Source of the DNA: Bacteroidia bacterium
GTDB lineage: Bacteria > Bacteroidota > Bacteroidia > CAILMK01 > JBBDIG01
DNA length: 64,000 nt
NCBI GenBank assembly: GCA_040880525.1
Contig: JBBDIG010000017.1
Location: 90,911 to 154,910 of the forward strand
Reading direction: 5' to 3'
Part shown: positions 9,702 through 19,554 of the stretch, piece after piece
Position numbering within the stretch: the first letter of the stretch is position 1
Layout: each line of letters opens with the position of its first letter
Program-made: the position numbers and the translations under genes
The notes under the pieces: generated by a model
What the model saw: the letters and a program-made list of their open reading frames with translations, nothing else
What the model was told of the DNA's origin: nothing
Databases searched by the model: none

Positions 9702-11060
9702 TTACACAGATGCTCCAAGTGAGGTACGGCCTTTTAACCTTCCTGTTTTCATAAGTCCGTCATAATGACGCATCAAAAGGTGACTTTCAATTTGCTGCAA
9801 AGTATCCAGAATTACCGCCACCATGATCAGCAGACTGGTTCCGCCAAAGAAATGAGAGAACTGTGTGTTCACTCCAATGGATGCCGCAATAGCAGGAAAA
9901 ATTGCTACAAGAGCGAGGAAAAAGGAACCAGGTAATGTAATCCGGCTCATGATGGTATCTATGAAATCAGCAGTGGCTTTCCCCGGTTTCACCCCGGGGA
10001 CGAATCCCCCATTCCGCTTCAAGTCATCCGCTATCTGGTTAGAATTCACTGTAACCGCAGTATAGAAGAATGTGAAAAGAATGATCAATATCCCAAACAC
10101 GATATTATAAGGCACGGAAGTAAAATCAGTGAATGCTGCTCCTATTCCCCGCCACATATCAGAATCTTCAAAGAAGGCGGCAAAGGTTGCCGGTAAAAAC
10201 ATCAATGCCTGAGCAAAGATAATTGGCATCACCCCTGAAGCATTGACCTTTAGGGGAATATACTGTCTTACCCCTCCAAACTGTCTGCTTCCGGCAACTC
10301 TCTTTACATATTGCACGGGTATTCTCCGGGTTCCCTGAACCAGCAGCACTGTAGCAAGAATCACAAGAAGCAATGCTACGATCTCCACCAGAAAGATCAC
10401 CAAACCACCACCGGCCTGAGCAAGACGCTGTTCAAACTCAGCAAGCAGCGCTCTCGGCAGATTAGCAATAATTCCGATCATTATGATCAATGAAATACCA
10501 TTTCCAATACCGCGATCCGTAATTTTTTCACCAAGCCACATCACGAACATAGTTCCCGTTACCAGTATAATGGTATTGGTCAACATGAACATGAAATAAG
10601 AAAACCCGGTGAAGTTGTAGATAAATGCCGATTCCGGAACCTGACTCTGAAGATTGATAAGGTAACTAACGGCCTGCACAGCGGTAATTGCAATTGTCAG
10701 CACACGGGTGATCTGGTTTATTTTATTACGACCAGACTGGCCTTCCTTCTGCAATTTCTGGAAATAAGGAACTGCGATTCCCAAAAGCTGAATGATGATG
10801 GAAGCTGAAATGTAGGGCATGATTCCCAACGCAAAAATGGATGCCCTTGAAAAGGCACCCCCTGCAAACATGTTAATCATTCCTAACAGACCTTCCTGTG
10901 CCTGGCTCGTGTAACGCTGCAATGCAGCAGGGTCTACGCCCGGCAATACAATAAAGGATCCTAACCGATATATTAAAATAAAACCGAGTGTATAAAGGAT
11001 TCTAACCCTTAGCTCTTCTATTTTGAAGATATTCTTAATGGTCTCAATAAATCCCTTCAT
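9702..11060 (-). CDS. secY: Protein translocase channel subunit SecY
   Basis: 452 residues with ten hydrophobic segments. Channel of the Sec translocon in the inner membrane; works with the SecA encoded at the left edge. Signature stretches: YRLGSFIVLPGVDP (TM1 and plug region), ITDRGIGNGISLIIMIGI, QGTRRIPVQYVKR and KRNGGFVPGVKPGKAT. A central loop is slightly longer than in E. coli. Five bp after rplO. Confidence 0.98.
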   Translation of the reverse strand: MKGFIETIKNIFKIEELRVRILYTLGFILIYRLGSFIVLPGVDPAALQRYTSQAQEGLLGMINMFAGGAFSRASIFALGIMPYISASIIIQLLGIAVPYFQKLQKEGQSGRNKINQITRVLTIAITAVQAVSYLINLQSQVPESAFIYNFTGFSYFMFMLTNTIILVTGTMFVMWLGEKITDRGIGNGISLIIMIGIIANLPRALLAEFEQRLAQAGGGLVIFLVEIVALLLVILATVLLVQGTRRIPVQYVKRVAGSRQFGGVRQYIPLKVNASGVMPIIFAQALMFLPATFAAFFEDSDMWRGIGAAFTDFTSVPYNIVFGILIILFTFFYTAVTVNSNQIADDLKRNGGFVPGVKPGKATADFIDTIMSRITLPGSFFLALVAIFPAIAASIGVNTQFSHFFGGTSLLIMVAVILDTLQQIESHLLMRHYDGLMKTGRLKGRTSLGASV

Positions 11061-11065
11061 TCCGG

Positions 11066-11512
11066 TTAAATATTAATGGCTTCTCCGCCTTTATCTTCGA
11101 TTGCCGACTTAGCAGTTTTTGAAAATTTATGGGCTTTCACCTGGATCTTAGCGGATAGCTCTCCCCGGCCCAAAACTTTAATTTTTTCTCTTTTAGAAAC
11201 CAATCCGTGTTTCTTAAATGTATCAAAATCAAATGAGGTGATCTTATGCTCATCTGCCAGTCCCTGAAGTATATCCAGGTTCACCGGAACATATTCCACA
11301 CGGTTGATATTCTTAAAGCCGAATTTAGGTACCCTCCGTTGTAACGGCATCTGGCCTCCTTCAAAACCGGCTTTGCTAGAATAACCCGATCTTGATTGCG
11401 CTCCCTTATGGCCTCTGGTAGAAGTTCCACCATGACCCGAACCCTGGCCCCGGCCAATCCTTTTTCTTTTCTTGACAGAACCTGCTGCCGGTTTCAAATT
11501 ACTTAAATCCAT
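11066..11512 (-). CDS. rplO: 50S ribosomal protein L15
   Basis: 148 residues. Late-assembly large-subunit protein. The Gly/Arg-rich N-terminal extension KRIGRGQGSGHGGTSTRGHK and the RRVPKFGFKN segment are diagnostic. Followed by secY. Confidence 0.98.
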   Translation of the reverse strand: MDLSNLKPAAGSVKKRKRIGRGQGSGHGGTSTRGHKGAQSRSGYSSKAGFEGGQMPLQRRVPKFGFKNINRVEYVPVNLDILQGLADEHKITSFDFDTFKKHGLVSKREKIKVLGRGELSAKIQVKAHKFSKTAKSAIEDKGGEAINI

Positions 11513-11515
11513 GGC

Positions 11516-11695
11516 TTATGCTTCTTCAACTTTTACAAGATGTAATACCTTTCGGATCATTCCTTTTATCTGGGGTGTATCCTCATGTTGCACTGAATGA
11601 TTAATTCGTCTTAATCCCAGAGCCTCAATTGTCTTTTTCTGATTCTCAGGTCTGTCTATAATGCTTTTAATCTGAGTAACTTTAATCTTTGCCAT
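11516..11695 (-). CDS. rpmD: 50S ribosomal protein L30
   Basis: 59 residues, ATG at 11693-11695 and TAA at 11516-11518. Begins [20 protein letters not shown] and contains the conserved [15 protein letters not shown]. Fits exactly between rpsE (8 bp away) and rplO (3 bp away), the canonical spc position. Confidence 0.97.
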   Translation of the reverse strand: MAKIKVTQIKSIIDRPENQKKTIEALGLRRINHSVQHEDTPQIKGMIRKVLHLVKVEEA

Positions 11696-11703
11696 CGTGA
11701 TTC

Positions 11704-12225
11704 TTAACCGTTGAATACTGTTCCGAGAGACACCCCGCGAAGATTGGCAATGGTATAAGCATCCCTAATCTGGGTGAGGGCCTTTACCGTAGCCTTTACT
11801 ACGTTGTGAGGATTTGAAGAGCCTTTTGATTTTGCTAATACATCATGAATTCCAGCGCTCTCAAGGACTGCCCGCATCGCTCCACCTGCGATAACACCAG
11901 TTCCTGGTGCTGCCGGTTTCAAAAAAACAAGTGCTCCTCCATACCGCGCCTCCTGTGCATGATATACCGTTCCGCTATTAACAGAAACCTTTATCAGATT
12001 TTTCTTAGCATCATTAACGCCTTTAGTAATGGCCTCAGTAACCTCACGAGCTTTTCCCAAACCATATCCGACTATGCCATCTCCATTGCCTACCACTACC
12101 ATGGCTGAAAAACTAAATGTTCTTCCTCCCTTAGTTACCTTGGCTACCCGATTAATGCTCACCACCTTTTCGGTGAGTTCAATCTCACTGGTCTTTATTC
12201 TCTTTACGTTTCTGTCCATAGTCAT
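11704..12225 (-). CDS. rpsE: 30S ribosomal protein S5
   Basis: 173 residues from ATG 12225; an ATG at 12219 (MDRNVKRIK) is an equally good start. Decoding-fidelity protein. Visible: [30 protein letters not shown] and [19 protein letters not shown]. Confidence 0.97.
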   Translation of the reverse strand: MTMDRNVKRIKTSEIELTEKVVSINRVAKVTKGGRTFSFSAMVVVGNGDGIVGYGLGKAREVTEAITKGVNDAKKNLIKVSVNSGTVYHAQEARYGGALVFLKPAAPGTGVIAGGAMRAVLESAGIHDVLAKSKGSSNPHNVVKATVKALTQIRDAYTIANLRGVSLGTVFNG

Positions 12226-12233
12226 AAAAATTC

Positions 12234-12596
12234 TCAGATTGTAATTCCACCCTCCCGGGCACCTTCGGCCAACGCCTTAATGCGGCCATGATACAAATAG
12301 CCATTCCGGTCGAATGCTACTTTTGAGATATTGCTGTCTTTTACTTTGGTGGCCAATAATTTACCGACCATCCTGGCTTGTTCAATTCGCCCCTTGTATT
12401 GTCCCTGTACCTCGGCTTCTTTTGAAGATGCTGAGGCCAGTGTATGTCCCTGTTCGTCATCAATTACCTGGGCATAAATTTCCTTATTACTTCGGTAGAC
12501 GGTCAGGCGCGGACGCTCCGATGTTCCATACACCTTTTTGCGAATTCCCCGCTTAATTCTGTCCCTTCTGCTTATTTTCTTTTCTAACCTGTTCAT
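12234..12596 (-). CDS. rplR: 50S ribosomal protein L18
   Basis: 120 residues. Binds 5S rRNA with L5. Conserved: [40 protein letters not shown] and the ending AREGGITI. Between rplF and rpsE. Confidence 0.98.
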   Translation of the reverse strand: MNRLEKKISRRDRIKRGIRKKVYGTSERPRLTVYRSNKEIYAQVIDDEQGHTLASASSKEAEVQGQYKGRIEQARMVGKLLATKVKDSNISKVAFDRNGYLYHGRIKALAEGAREGGITI

Positions 12597-12605
12597 TGTT
12601 GCCGT

Positions 12606-13160
12606 TTATTTACCAGCCGTTTTTCCAGCCTTTCTGCGAATCTGCTCGCCTGCAAAGCGAATCCCTTTTCCTTTGTAAGGCTCAGGTTTACGGAATGAAC
12701 GGATTTTAGCAGCCACCTGGCCAATCAACTCCTTATCAATACTTTGGAGTATAATAGTGGGACTTTTTCCCTTTTGCGTCTCGGTAACTACTTTTACTTC
12801 ATCCGGAAGCTGAAATAATATATCATGCGAATAACCCACAGATAATTCAAGCAACTGGCCGGTATTGGAGGCTTTATAGCCCACACCTACCAGTTCCTGC
12901 TTTATTTCATAACCCTCTGAAACGCCATGTACCATATTCGCAATGAGCGCCCGCGTAAGTCCGTGAATTGCCTTATGTCTCTTCTGCTCAGTAGGCCGCT
13001 CTACATGCAGCGTACCGTCTTCAAGCCGGAACTTCATATCGGGGTCAAACTTACGAATGAGTTCGCCTTTTGGACCCTTTACTTTAATCTCGTTGTTTGA
13101 ACCCAGATTTACTTCCACCTTCTCGGGAAGTGCTACGGGTGCCTTACCTATTCTTGACAT
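12606..13160 (-). CDS. rplF: 50S ribosomal protein L6
   Basis: 184 residues with two tandem L6 folds. Begins MSRIGKAPVALPEKVEV; the C-terminal signature PEPYKGKGIRFAGEQIRRKA is present. Located near the sarcin-ricin loop, where EF-G acts. Confidence 0.98.
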   Translation of the reverse strand: MSRIGKAPVALPEKVEVNLGSNNEIKVKGPKGELIRKFDPDMKFRLEDGTLHVERPTEQKRHKAIHGLTRALIANMVHGVSEGYEIKQELVGVGYKASNTGQLLELSVGYSHDILFQLPDEVKVVTETQKGKSPTIILQSIDKELIGQVAAKIRSFRKPEPYKGKGIRFAGEQIRRKAGKTAGK

Positions 13161-13184
13161 GCGGCTTTTGCTCTTTACAAATAA

Positions 13185-13583
13185 TTAGTAAACGTAGCAG
13201 AGGACTTCTCCACCTACATTCTCTTTACGCGCTTGCTTATCAGTCATCACTCCGTGGGAGGTAGAAATAATGGCAATTCCCAATCCGTTGATTACCCGTG
13301 GCAAGTCATCTGCTCCCTTGTATTGTCTCAAACCTGAACGGCTAATCCGTTTTAGATTTTTAATAGAAGACGTACCAGTTGCACTATCATATTTCAGCGC
13401 AATCTTAATCATTCCCTGAGGGCCGTTTTTATCCTCAAATTTATAATTGAGAATATAGCCCTGTTCGTATAAAATTTTGGTCAATTCCTTCTTCAAACCG
13501 GAAGAAGGAATATCAACCACGCGTTTCTTAGCTTTAATTGAATTCCTGATACGGGTCAGAAAATCTGCAATTGGATCTATCAT
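13185..13583 (-). CDS. rpsH: 30S ribosomal protein S8
   Basis: 132 residues. Begins [19 protein letters not shown]-terminal signature [19 protein letters not shown]8 binds 16S rRNA and in E. coli represses the spc operon by binding its mRNA; no matching mRNA structure was identified here. Confidence 0.98.
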   Translation of the reverse strand: MIDPIADFLTRIRNSIKAKKRVVDIPSSGLKKELTKILYEQGYILNYKFEDKNGPQGMIKIALKYDSATGTSSIKNLKRISRSGLRQYKGADDLPRVINGLGIAIISTSHGVMTDKQARKENVGGEVLCYVY

Positions 13584-13604
13584 TTCTCTGCTCAGCTATT
13601 ATTG

Positions 13605-13874
13605 TTACCAACTGGCTTTTTTCAAACCAGGAATCTTCCCTTCATGCGCCATATCCCTAAAGACAATCCGGCAAATACCGAATTTCCGCATATATGCTCT
13701 TGGCCGGCCAGTCAGGGCACAGCGATTTCTCAAACGTACTGGCGAGGAATTACGCGGAAGTTTGTCCAGTGCCTCCCAATTGCCCTCAGCTTTTAACTTC
13801 TTTCTTCGTTCAGCATACTGATCCACCATTTTCTGGCGCTTCCTGTTTCTTACTACGACCGACAATTTAGCCAT
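13605..13874 (-). CDS. rpsN: 30S ribosomal protein S14, zinc-independent form
   Basis: 89 residues, the longer C-minus type: [20 protein letters not shown] without the CxxC-x(n)-CxxC zinc site of the short 61-residue form. Between rplE and rpsH. Confidence 0.98.
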   Translation of the reverse strand: MAKLSVVVRNRKRQKMVDQYAERRKKLKAEGNWEALDKLPRNSSPVRLRNRCALTGRPRAYMRKFGICRIVFRDMAHEGKIPGLKKASW

Positions 13875-13879
13875 TGCTG

Positions 13880-14437
13880 CTAATTAGTTTGTGTTTTAAA
13901 AGGCATTCCTAATTCCTTCAACAAAATATATCCTTCCTGATCCGTATCAGCCGAAGTTACAAAGGTGATGTCCATACCATTGATCCGGTTGACTTTATCA
14001 ATATCCACTTCGGGAAAAATAATATGCTCGGTAATGCCCATTGTATAATTGCCACGACCATCAAATCCCTTATCGCTGATGCCGCGAAAATCCCGCACCC
14101 GTGGTAATGCTATGTTGATTAATCTTTCAAGAAACTGATACATAGTGGTACCCCTGAGCGTTACCCTGGCGCCTATCGGCATTCCCTCCCTCAGCTTAAA
14201 GTTGGAAATTGACTTACGGGCAAATGTAGGTACCGCCTTCTGGCCAGCGATCAATGTCATTTCATTTACTGCTGAATCCACAATTTTCTTATCGGCCACA
14301 GCCGCACCCAACCCCTGGTTAAGAACGATCTTCTCCAGTTTAGGCACCTGCATCCGGTTCTGGTACTTCATTTTATCTATGAGTACAGGAATTACCTGCT
14401 CTTCATATTTTATTCTATAGGTAGGTTTAACTTCCAT
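13880..14437 (-). CDS. rplE: 50S ribosomal protein L5
   Basis: 185 residues. 5S rRNA-binding protein of the central protuberance. Conserved: [34 protein letters not shown] and [16 protein letters not shown]. Its ATG shares a base with the rplX stop, suggesting coupled translation. Confidence 0.98.
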   Translation of the reverse strand: MEVKPTYRIKYEEQVIPVLIDKMKYQNRMQVPKLEKIVLNQGLGAAVADKKIVDSAVNEMTLIAGQKAVPTFARKSISNFKLREGMPIGARVTLRGTTMYQFLERLINIALPRVRDFRGISDKGFDGRGNYTMGITEHIIFPEVDIDKVNRINGMDITFVTSADTDQEGYILLKELGMPFKTQTN

Positions 14438-14778
14438 TACTTAATTGCCTCCCCTGATTTTTTTGCGTAGCGTACCAATTTGTCTTTTTCTAACCTTCTT
14501 CCCACTCTTGTAGGCTCTCCGGATTTAGGATCAAGCAGTGCAACGTTTGAAATGTGGATTGGAGCTTCCTTTTTTAAAATTCCGCCATCCGGATGCTTTG
14601 CGCTGGGTTTAGTATGACGCTTAATGACATTGACGCCCTCAACGAAAATTTTTCCTTCTTTCACCAGCACTTCCAGCACCTTTCCTTCGGTACCCTTGTC
14701 ATTTCCGGAAATTACTCTTACCTGATCATTTCTCCTGATCTTCCATTTAGGCTGGGTTTGCTTTTTTGCTTTGCTCAT
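14437..14778 (-). CDS. rplX: 50S ribosomal protein L24
   Basis: 113 residues. Assembly initiator with a KOW motif ([19 protein letters not shown]) and [20 protein letters not shown]. Six bp after rplN. Confidence 0.98.
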   Translation of the reverse strand: MSKAKKQTQPKWKIRRNDQVRVISGNDKGTEGKVLEVLVKEGKIFVEGVNVIKRHTKPSAKHPDGGILKKEAPIHISNVALLDPKSGEPTRVGRRLEKDKLVRYAKKSGEAIK

Positions 14779-14784
14779 ATCTGT

Positions 14785-15153
14785 TTACAATACTTCAGGC
14801 GCCAGTGAAACAATCTTCATAAACTTACGATCTCTTAATTCTCTGGCCACGGGACCAAATATCCGCGTTGCTCTTGGTTCATCGTTTTGCGTCAAAAGAA
14901 CACAGGCATTTTCATCAAACCGGATATAAGAACCGTCCTGCCTGCGCACCTCCTTCCGAACTCTCACTATAACTGCCCTGGAAACCGCACCTTTTTTCAA
15001 ACCTCCAGAAGGTATTGCCGACTTCACTGATACTACGATCTTGTCTCCAACGGAAGCGTAACGTTTGCCGCTACCACCAAGTACCCTGATACAAAGGACT
15101 TCTTTGGCTCCGCTATTATCGGCAACTTTCAGACGTGATTCTTGCTGGATCAT
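14785..15153 (-). CDS. rplN: 50S ribosomal protein L14
   Basis: 122 residues, standard length. [18 protein letters not shown], the [19 protein letters not shown] stretch and the ending [13 protein letters not shown] are diagnostic. First-position gene of the classical spc operon. Confidence 0.98.
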   Translation of the reverse strand: MIQQESRLKVADNSGAKEVLCIRVLGGSGKRYASVGDKIVVSVKSAIPSGGLKKGAVSRAVIVRVRKEVRRQDGSYIRFDENACVLLTQNDEPRATRIFGPVARELRDRKFMKIVSLAPEVL

Positions 15154-15154
15154 T

Positions 15155-15409
15155 TTATTTAGCCCTTTCTACAATTTCTACCAATCTCCAAGTCTTATTC
15201 TTACTGAGAGGCCGGGTTTCCATTATATTCACAATGTCACCCTCATTACACTCATTCTTCTCATCGTGCGCATAAAACTTGGAAGTCTTCTTTACAAACT
15301 TTCCATACAGTGGATGCTTCACCTTCCTCTCCACGGCCACCGTAATGGATTTCTCCATTTTATTTGACAGTACTTTTCCTGTCATTTCCTTTCGCGAACC
15401 TCTATCCAT
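15155..15409 (-). CDS. rpsQ: 30S ribosomal protein S17
   Basis: 84 residues. Begins [21 protein letters not shown]17 signature [20 protein letters not shown]. One base from rplN and 8 bp from rpmC. Confidence 0.98.
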   Translation of the reverse strand: MDRGSRKEMTGKVLSNKMEKSITVAVERKVKHPLYGKFVKKTSKFYAHDEKNECNEGDIVNIMETRPLSKNKTWRLVEIVERAK

Positions 15410-15417
15410 TGGTGTAT

Positions 15418-15624
15418 TTACTGCTTTACTTGTTTCTTTAATTGCCGCGCACGGAGTTCCGTTTTATAACGTGCAATCATTCGCTTTGTGAAAGAGAGCT
15501 TTTTAGGATTATCAAGTGGATGAACGGCATGCGTCAGACCCATCTTGGTCAGGCTTAATTGCTCTTCAACAATATATTCCTGAATTTCCTTATCGGTTAA
15601 TTCTTTGATATCTTCTTTCTTCAT
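15418..15624 (-). CDS. rpmC: 50S ribosomal protein L29
   Basis: 68 residues from ATG 15624 ([20 protein letters not shown]); a GTG one codon upstream is in frame but less likely. Two-helix protein at the exit tunnel, docking site for SRP and trigger factor. Conserved [18 protein letters not shown] C-terminal helix. Unusually it is 262 bp from rplP rather than adjacent, and has its own promoter box at 15729-15736. Confidence 0.96.
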   Translation of the reverse strand: MKKEDIKELTDKEIQEYIVEEQLSLTKMGLTHAVHPLDNPKKLSFTKRMIARYKTELRARQLKKQVKQ

Positions 15625-15728
15625 CACACCAGCTTATGCTGAAAATTAAACTGCCCTTCCCCTATCGTTCATTCAGATAATCTGAGATTTTCTCCAAAAG
15701 AAGATTATCCGGTCAAAAATGAGGAGTG

Positions 15729-15736
15729 CAAAGGTA
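15729..15736 (-). promoter_or_regulatory. Internal ribosomal-cluster promoter before rpmC, -7 box TACCTTTG
   Basis: The minus strand reads TACCTTTGCACTCC, identical over 14 bases to the promoter in front of rpsL. It gives a leader of about 105 nt before rpmC. The -33 element is weak (AT-rich, no exact TTG at 19-23 bp). It sits in the rplP-rpmC gap (15625-15886), an unusual break in the cluster. Confidence 0.75.
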
Positions 15737-15824
15737 AATAACTTACCTGCTCTTCGGAAAAATTTGTTAATTAATTTTTTATGCTTCAAAACGCCCGGAG
15801 ACAGCGTCCTTTCTACATGCTTCG

Positions 15825-15862
15825 CAAAAAAACCGGCCCAGGGCATTCACCTTTCACCGGGT
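15825..15862 (-). terminator. Possible terminator after rplP
   Basis: The minus strand reads ACCCGG, then about 20 bases, then CCGGTTTTTTT. This is a short GC stem with one bulge followed by seven T, starting 25 bp after the rplP stop. The stem is imperfect, so attenuation rather than full termination is possible. Confidence 0.5.
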
Positions 15863-15886
15863 AAGATGTACTAAGATAAATGGCCT

Positions 15887-16309
15887 CTAATCGGCCAGAT
15901 AATCTCTACGTACAATGAACTTGGTAACACAGGGTAATTTTTGCGCTCCAAGACGCAATGCTTCCCTGGCTTCCGATTCTTTCACACCGTCAAGTTCAAA
16001 AAGCATTTTGCCAGGCCGGCAGGCTGCGACCCAATACTCTGGGCTACCCTTCCCTTTCCCCATACGAACCTCTGCCGGTTTCTTCGTCATAGGTTTATCA
16101 GGAAAAATTCTGATATAAACCTTTCCTTCACGTTTCACGAACCTGGTCATGGCAACACGTGCGGCTTCTATCTGGCGGGAAGTAATGAATACCGGTTCCA
16201 GGCATTTTATCCCGAAGGACCCGAATTCAATCTCTGCTCCTTTTGTGGCCAAACCCTTAATTCTGCCTTTCTGGGTTTTGCGATATTTTGTCTTCTTTGG
16301 CTGTAACAT
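15887..16309 (-). CDS. rplP: 50S ribosomal protein L16
   Basis: 140 residues. Sits near the A-site tRNA elbow. Begins [19 protein letters not shown]; conserved [20 protein letters not shown] and [10 protein letters not shown]. Ends the upstream half of the supercluster; the gap to rpmC is unusual. Confidence 0.98.
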   Translation of the reverse strand: MLQPKKTKYRKTQKGRIKGLATKGAEIEFGSFGIKCLEPVFITSRQIEAARVAMTRFVKREGKVYIRIFPDKPMTKKPAEVRMGKGKGSPEYWVAACRPGKMLFELDGVKESEAREALRLGAQKLPCVTKFIVRRDYLAD

Positions 16310-16332
16310 TATTTCTTACTTATTACGGCTTT

Positions 16333-17073
16333 CTAATTTTTTCTTCTTCTGCCTCTTCCACCACTCATTCTTTTGGGCATCTTCTCACGTCCGCCATCTC
16401 GCTCAGTTCCACGGCTTCCTGCACCAACATTAAGCGAAAGATCACGTCTTCCATAAACTTCACCTTTGCAAATCCAAACCTTGACTCCAATTTTTCCATA
16501 AACTGTATTGGATTCTGCCAGTGCGTAATCTATGTCGCTACGGAAGGTGTGCAACGGAATTCTTCCTTCCTTATATTCTTCTGAGCGGGCCATTTCAGCT
16601 CCGCCCAATCTTCCTGAACATTTGATTTTCACGCCTTCGGCCCCCATTCTCATAGTACTGGCGATAGACATCTTCATCGCCCTACGGAAAGAAATTCTGG
16701 CACGCAACTGCGAAGCGATATTCTCAGCTACCAGCCTTGCCTCCATTTCAGGTCGCTTAATTTCATAGATGTTGATCTGAACATCCTTCTTCGTGATCTT
16801 CTTAAGTTCCTCACGAAGTTTATCAACTTCACTTCCACCTTTACCGATAACAATACCCGGACGGGAGGTATGAATGGTCACGGTGACACGCTTTAATGTA
16901 CGTTCTATGACGATCCGTGCTAAACCACCTTTGGGTATCCGTGCATGAATATACTTTCGGATCTTATCATCCTCAAGAAGCTTTTCTGCGTAATCCTTAT
17001 CGCCATACCAATTGGACTCCCATCCTCTGATATAGCCCAGGCGCAATGAAATCGGGTTGACTTTTTGTCCCAT
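16333..17073 (-). CDS. rpsC: 30S ribosomal protein S3
   Basis: 246 residues. mRNA-entry helicase protein. Begins [22 protein letters not shown] domain with [20 protein letters not shown]-terminal [19 protein letters not shown] and [11 protein letters not shown] Gly/Arg/Lys-rich tail ends the protein. Confidence 0.98.
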   Translation of the reverse strand: MGQKVNPISLRLGYIRGWESNWYGDKDYAEKLLEDDKIRKYIHARIPKGGLARIVIERTLKRVTVTIHTSRPGIVIGKGGSEVDKLREELKKITKKDVQINIYEIKRPEMEARLVAENIASQLRARISFRRAMKMSIASTMRMGAEGVKIKCSGRLGGAEMARSEEYKEGRIPLHTFRSDIDYALAESNTVYGKIGVKVWICKGEVYGRRDLSLNVGAGSRGTERDGGREKMPKRMSGGRGRRRKN

Positions 17074-17092
17074 ACTTTACTCTTATCGGTAA

Positions 17093-17494
17093 TTAACTTT
17101 CTGTTTCTTCGCTTATTTCTTCCACTTCGGCCACCTCTGAGGTTTCACTTACCAACCCGTCAACAGTGATCGTAATGTGATTATATCTTTTCCTGATTCG
17201 ATGGGCACGGCCCTGTGGCGCAGGTTGAATGCGTTTCAAAACGCGGCCTCCATCTACAGTTATCGTTTTTACTGTCAGCCCACTCTCTTCTATTGATAAT
17301 TCCTCGTTCTTTTCCTGCCAGTTAGCAATCGCAGAGAGCAGCACCTTTTCCATCTCTTTAGCATAGGCCTTTTTAGGATGAAGTTTCAGTGTATACAGCG
17401 CCTTCTCAACGGGAAGTCCACGAATGATGTCAGCCAGAAGCCGCATCTTCCGGGGAGAATGAGGTGAGTTGATATATTTAGATACTGCTTCCAT
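17093..17494 (-). CDS. rplV: 50S ribosomal protein L22
   Basis: 133 residues. Its beta-hairpin lines the exit tunnel (GGRVLKRIQPAPQGRAHRIR). A short acidic tail (SEVAEVEEISEETES) extends beyond the usual 110 residues. Five bp before it is rpsS. Confidence 0.97.
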   Translation of the reverse strand: MEAVSKYINSPHSPRKMRLLADIIRGLPVEKALYTLKLHPKKAYAKEMEKVLLSAIANWQEKNEELSIEESGLTVKTITVDGGRVLKRIQPAPQGRAHRIRKRYNHITITVDGLVSETSEVAEVEEISEETES

Positions 17495-17499
17495 TCTTC

Positions 17500-17775
17500 T
17501 TATCTTTTAGAACCCTTTTTAGCTGCATGACCCCGGAAAGTACGGGTAGTTGCAAATTCGCCCAATTTATGGCCAACCATATTTTCGGTAACATATACCG
17601 GTATAAATTTATTACCATTATGAACAGCGATGGTATGGCCAACAAATTCCGGGGTGATCATTGATCTTCTTGACCAGGTCTTGATTACGGATTTTTTGCC
17701 GCCTTCATTCATTGCCTCTATCTTCCTTTCCAATTTATAGAAGACATAAGGTCCTTTTTTAATCGATCTGCTCAT
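17500..17775 (-). CDS. rpsS: 30S ribosomal protein S19
   Basis: 91 residues, full length. [18 protein letters not shown] and the signature [20 protein letters not shown]. Head protein interacting with S13. Confidence 0.98.
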   Translation of the reverse strand: MSRSIKKGPYVFYKLERKIEAMNEGGKKSVIKTWSRRSMITPEFVGHTIAVHNGNKFIPVYVTENMVGHKLGEFATTRTFRGHAAKKGSKR

Positions 17776-17778
17776 TGG

Positions 17779-18603
17779 TTATTTTTTCCTTCTGTCAATG
17801 ATATACTTGTTTGAATGCTTTTTAGGCTTACGGGTCTTTTTGCCTTTTGCATAAAGTCCGGTGCGTGAACGGGGATGACCTCCCGAGGCCTTGCCTTCTC
17901 CACCACCCATCGGGTGATCCACCGGATTCATAGCTACACCTCTCACCCTCGGACGTCTGCCGTGCCACCTGTTCCGGCCGGCCTTTCCCATAATGATAAG
18001 TGAGTGGTCAGCATTTGATACTGAACCTACCGTTGCCATGCATTCTACCAGAACCATCCTGCTTTCACCAGATGGCATCTTGAGCGTTGCATACCGGCCT
18101 TCCCGTGCTACAAGCTGAGCATAAGATCCGGCACTTCTGGCAATAATTCCACCTGCCTGCGGGCGTAATTCGATATTATGAATTATGGTTCCTAATGGCA
18201 GGCTTTTGAGCTTTGTGGCATTTCCCAACTCAGGAGCCACTGCATCGCCAGAAATAATTTGCTGCCCTACTTTCAAACCTTCAGGCGCAATGATATATCT
18301 CTTTTCGCCATCCACATAATTCAGCAGGGCAATAAATGCCGTACGATTAGGATCGTATTCAACCGTGGCAACCTTTGCCGGTATATCCTTTTTATCCCGC
18401 TTAAAGTCTACGATCCGGTAAAGACGTTTGTGGCCTCCCCCCAATTGTCTCACGGTCATTTTGCCCGTATTGTTCCGGCCACCACTCCTCATGATTGAGG
18501 TAGTAAGGCTCTTCTCAGGTTTATCGGTGGTAACTTCCTTGTAGGAATTCAGGATCGCGAATCGCTGTCCTGCGGTTACCGGTTTAAGTCTTCTAACCGC
18601 CAT
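17779..18603 (-). CDS. rplB: 50S ribosomal protein L2
   Basis: 274 residues. Needed for subunit association and peptidyl transfer. The conserved peptidyl-transferase-facing region [20 protein letters not shown] is intact, with its essential His. Three bp before rpsS. Confidence 0.98.
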   Translation of the reverse strand: MAVRRLKPVTAGQRFAILNSYKEVTTDKPEKSLTTSIMRSGGRNNTGKMTVRQLGGGHKRLYRIVDFKRDKKDIPAKVATVEYDPNRTAFIALLNYVDGEKRYIIAPEGLKVGQQIISGDAVAPELGNATKLKSLPLGTIIHNIELRPQAGGIIARSAGSYAQLVAREGRYATLKMPSGESRMVLVECMATVGSVSNADHSLIIMGKAGRNRWHGRRPRVRGVAMNPVDHPMGGGEGKASGGHPRSRTGLYAKGKKTRKPKKHSNKYIIDRRKK

Positions 18604-18613
18604 TTCTTATTGC

Positions 18614-18904
18614 TTACACTTCACTGTAAAAATCTATTTCCTGACCTTCTTTCAGAGCGACAATGGCTTTCTTGAAATCACGCCTGCGGCCAGAAATTAT
18701 ATTCCGCTTAGTGTATTTCTGCTTTGTCTTTCCGGCATAGATCATTGTGCGGATATCCGTCACTTTAACATCATAAAGTTTTTCAATCTCCGCCTTAATC
18801 TCTGGTTTGGTAGCCTTTTTATCTACGATAAATCCATATTGGTTTAGACGTTCTCCCAAACTTGTGAATTTTTCTGTAATCAGAGGCTTTCTAATGATAT
18901 TCAT
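18614..18904 (-). CDS. rplW: 50S ribosomal protein L23
   Basis: 96 residues. Exit-tunnel rim, trigger factor and SRP docking. Visible IIRKPLITEKFTSLGERLNQ and AEIEKLYDVKVTDIRTMIY. Start overlaps the rplD stop by 4 bp. Confidence 0.98.
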   Translation of the reverse strand: MNIIRKPLITEKFTSLGERLNQYGFIVDKKATKPEIKAEIEKLYDVKVTDIRTMIYAGKTKQKYTKRNIISGRRRDFKKAIVALKEGQEIDFYSEV

Positions 18905-19536
18905 TTCCCTCTATTAAAAGTTTCGCTCAATTTATTTACTGAACTTTCCATCAGCACCAGGGTATTGCAGTTCATCAATGCGTAAGTATTCACTTTATCA
19001 GCCGTAGAAATGAGTGTATTCGGCAGATTGCGCGCTGACAACATGATATTCCGGTCCTCTGCTTTCAGCACCATCAACGTCTTTTTATCAGAAATCTGAA
19101 GGCGCGTCAATAATTCCGAGAAGGACTTTGTTTTCGGTGCATCAAATTGGAAATCCTCCAGCACCAAAAGTTGGTTGTTTTTTGCCTTGTATGATAAAGC
19201 AGATTTTCTGGCCAACTGTTTCACCTTTTTATTCAGCTTAATTTCATAATCCCGAGGACGGGGACCAAAAGCCCTGCCTCCTCCCCGGAAAATCGGATTC
19301 TTGATATCTCCAACCCGGGCCGCACCAGTGCCTTTTTGCTTGCGCAGTTTTTTCGTTGAACCTTTTACAAAGGATCTTTCCTTAGTACTGTGCGTTCCCT
19401 GACGTTTGTTCGCCAGAATTCGCTTTACATCCAGGTAGATCGCGTGATCATTCGGCTCAAGACCGAATACATCTTCAGGAAGATTAAGCTTTTTGCCCGT
19501 CTTCTCCCCATTTGAGTTGATTATTTCAAGTTCCAT
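18901..19536 (-). CDS. rplD: 50S ribosomal protein L4
   Basis: 211 residues. Its internal loop (RKQKGTGAARVGDIKNPIFR, RGGGRAFGPRPRDY) reaches the tunnel constriction. In E. coli L4 autoregulates the S10 operon; no equivalent leader was recognised here. Confidence 0.98.
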   Translation of the reverse strand: MELEIINSNGEKTGKKLNLPEDVFGLEPNDHAIYLDVKRILANKRQGTHSTKERSFVKGSTKKLRKQKGTGAARVGDIKNPIFRGGGRAFGPRPRDYEIKLNKKVKQLARKSALSYKAKNNQLLVLEDFQFDAPKTKSFSELLTRLQISDKKTLMVLKAEDRNIMLSARNLPNTLISTADKVNTYALMNCNTLVLMESSVNKLSETFNRGK

Positions 19537-19554
19537 CTTATCCGCTTCCCGGTA

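Noticed and set aside
15673..15846. 57-codon frame in the rplP-rpmC gap (minus strand, MPWAGFFAKHVERTLSPGVL)
   Set aside because: It runs through the terminator-like T-run and the TACCTTTG promoter box and has no recognisable motif; it looks like a chance frame over regulatory DNA.
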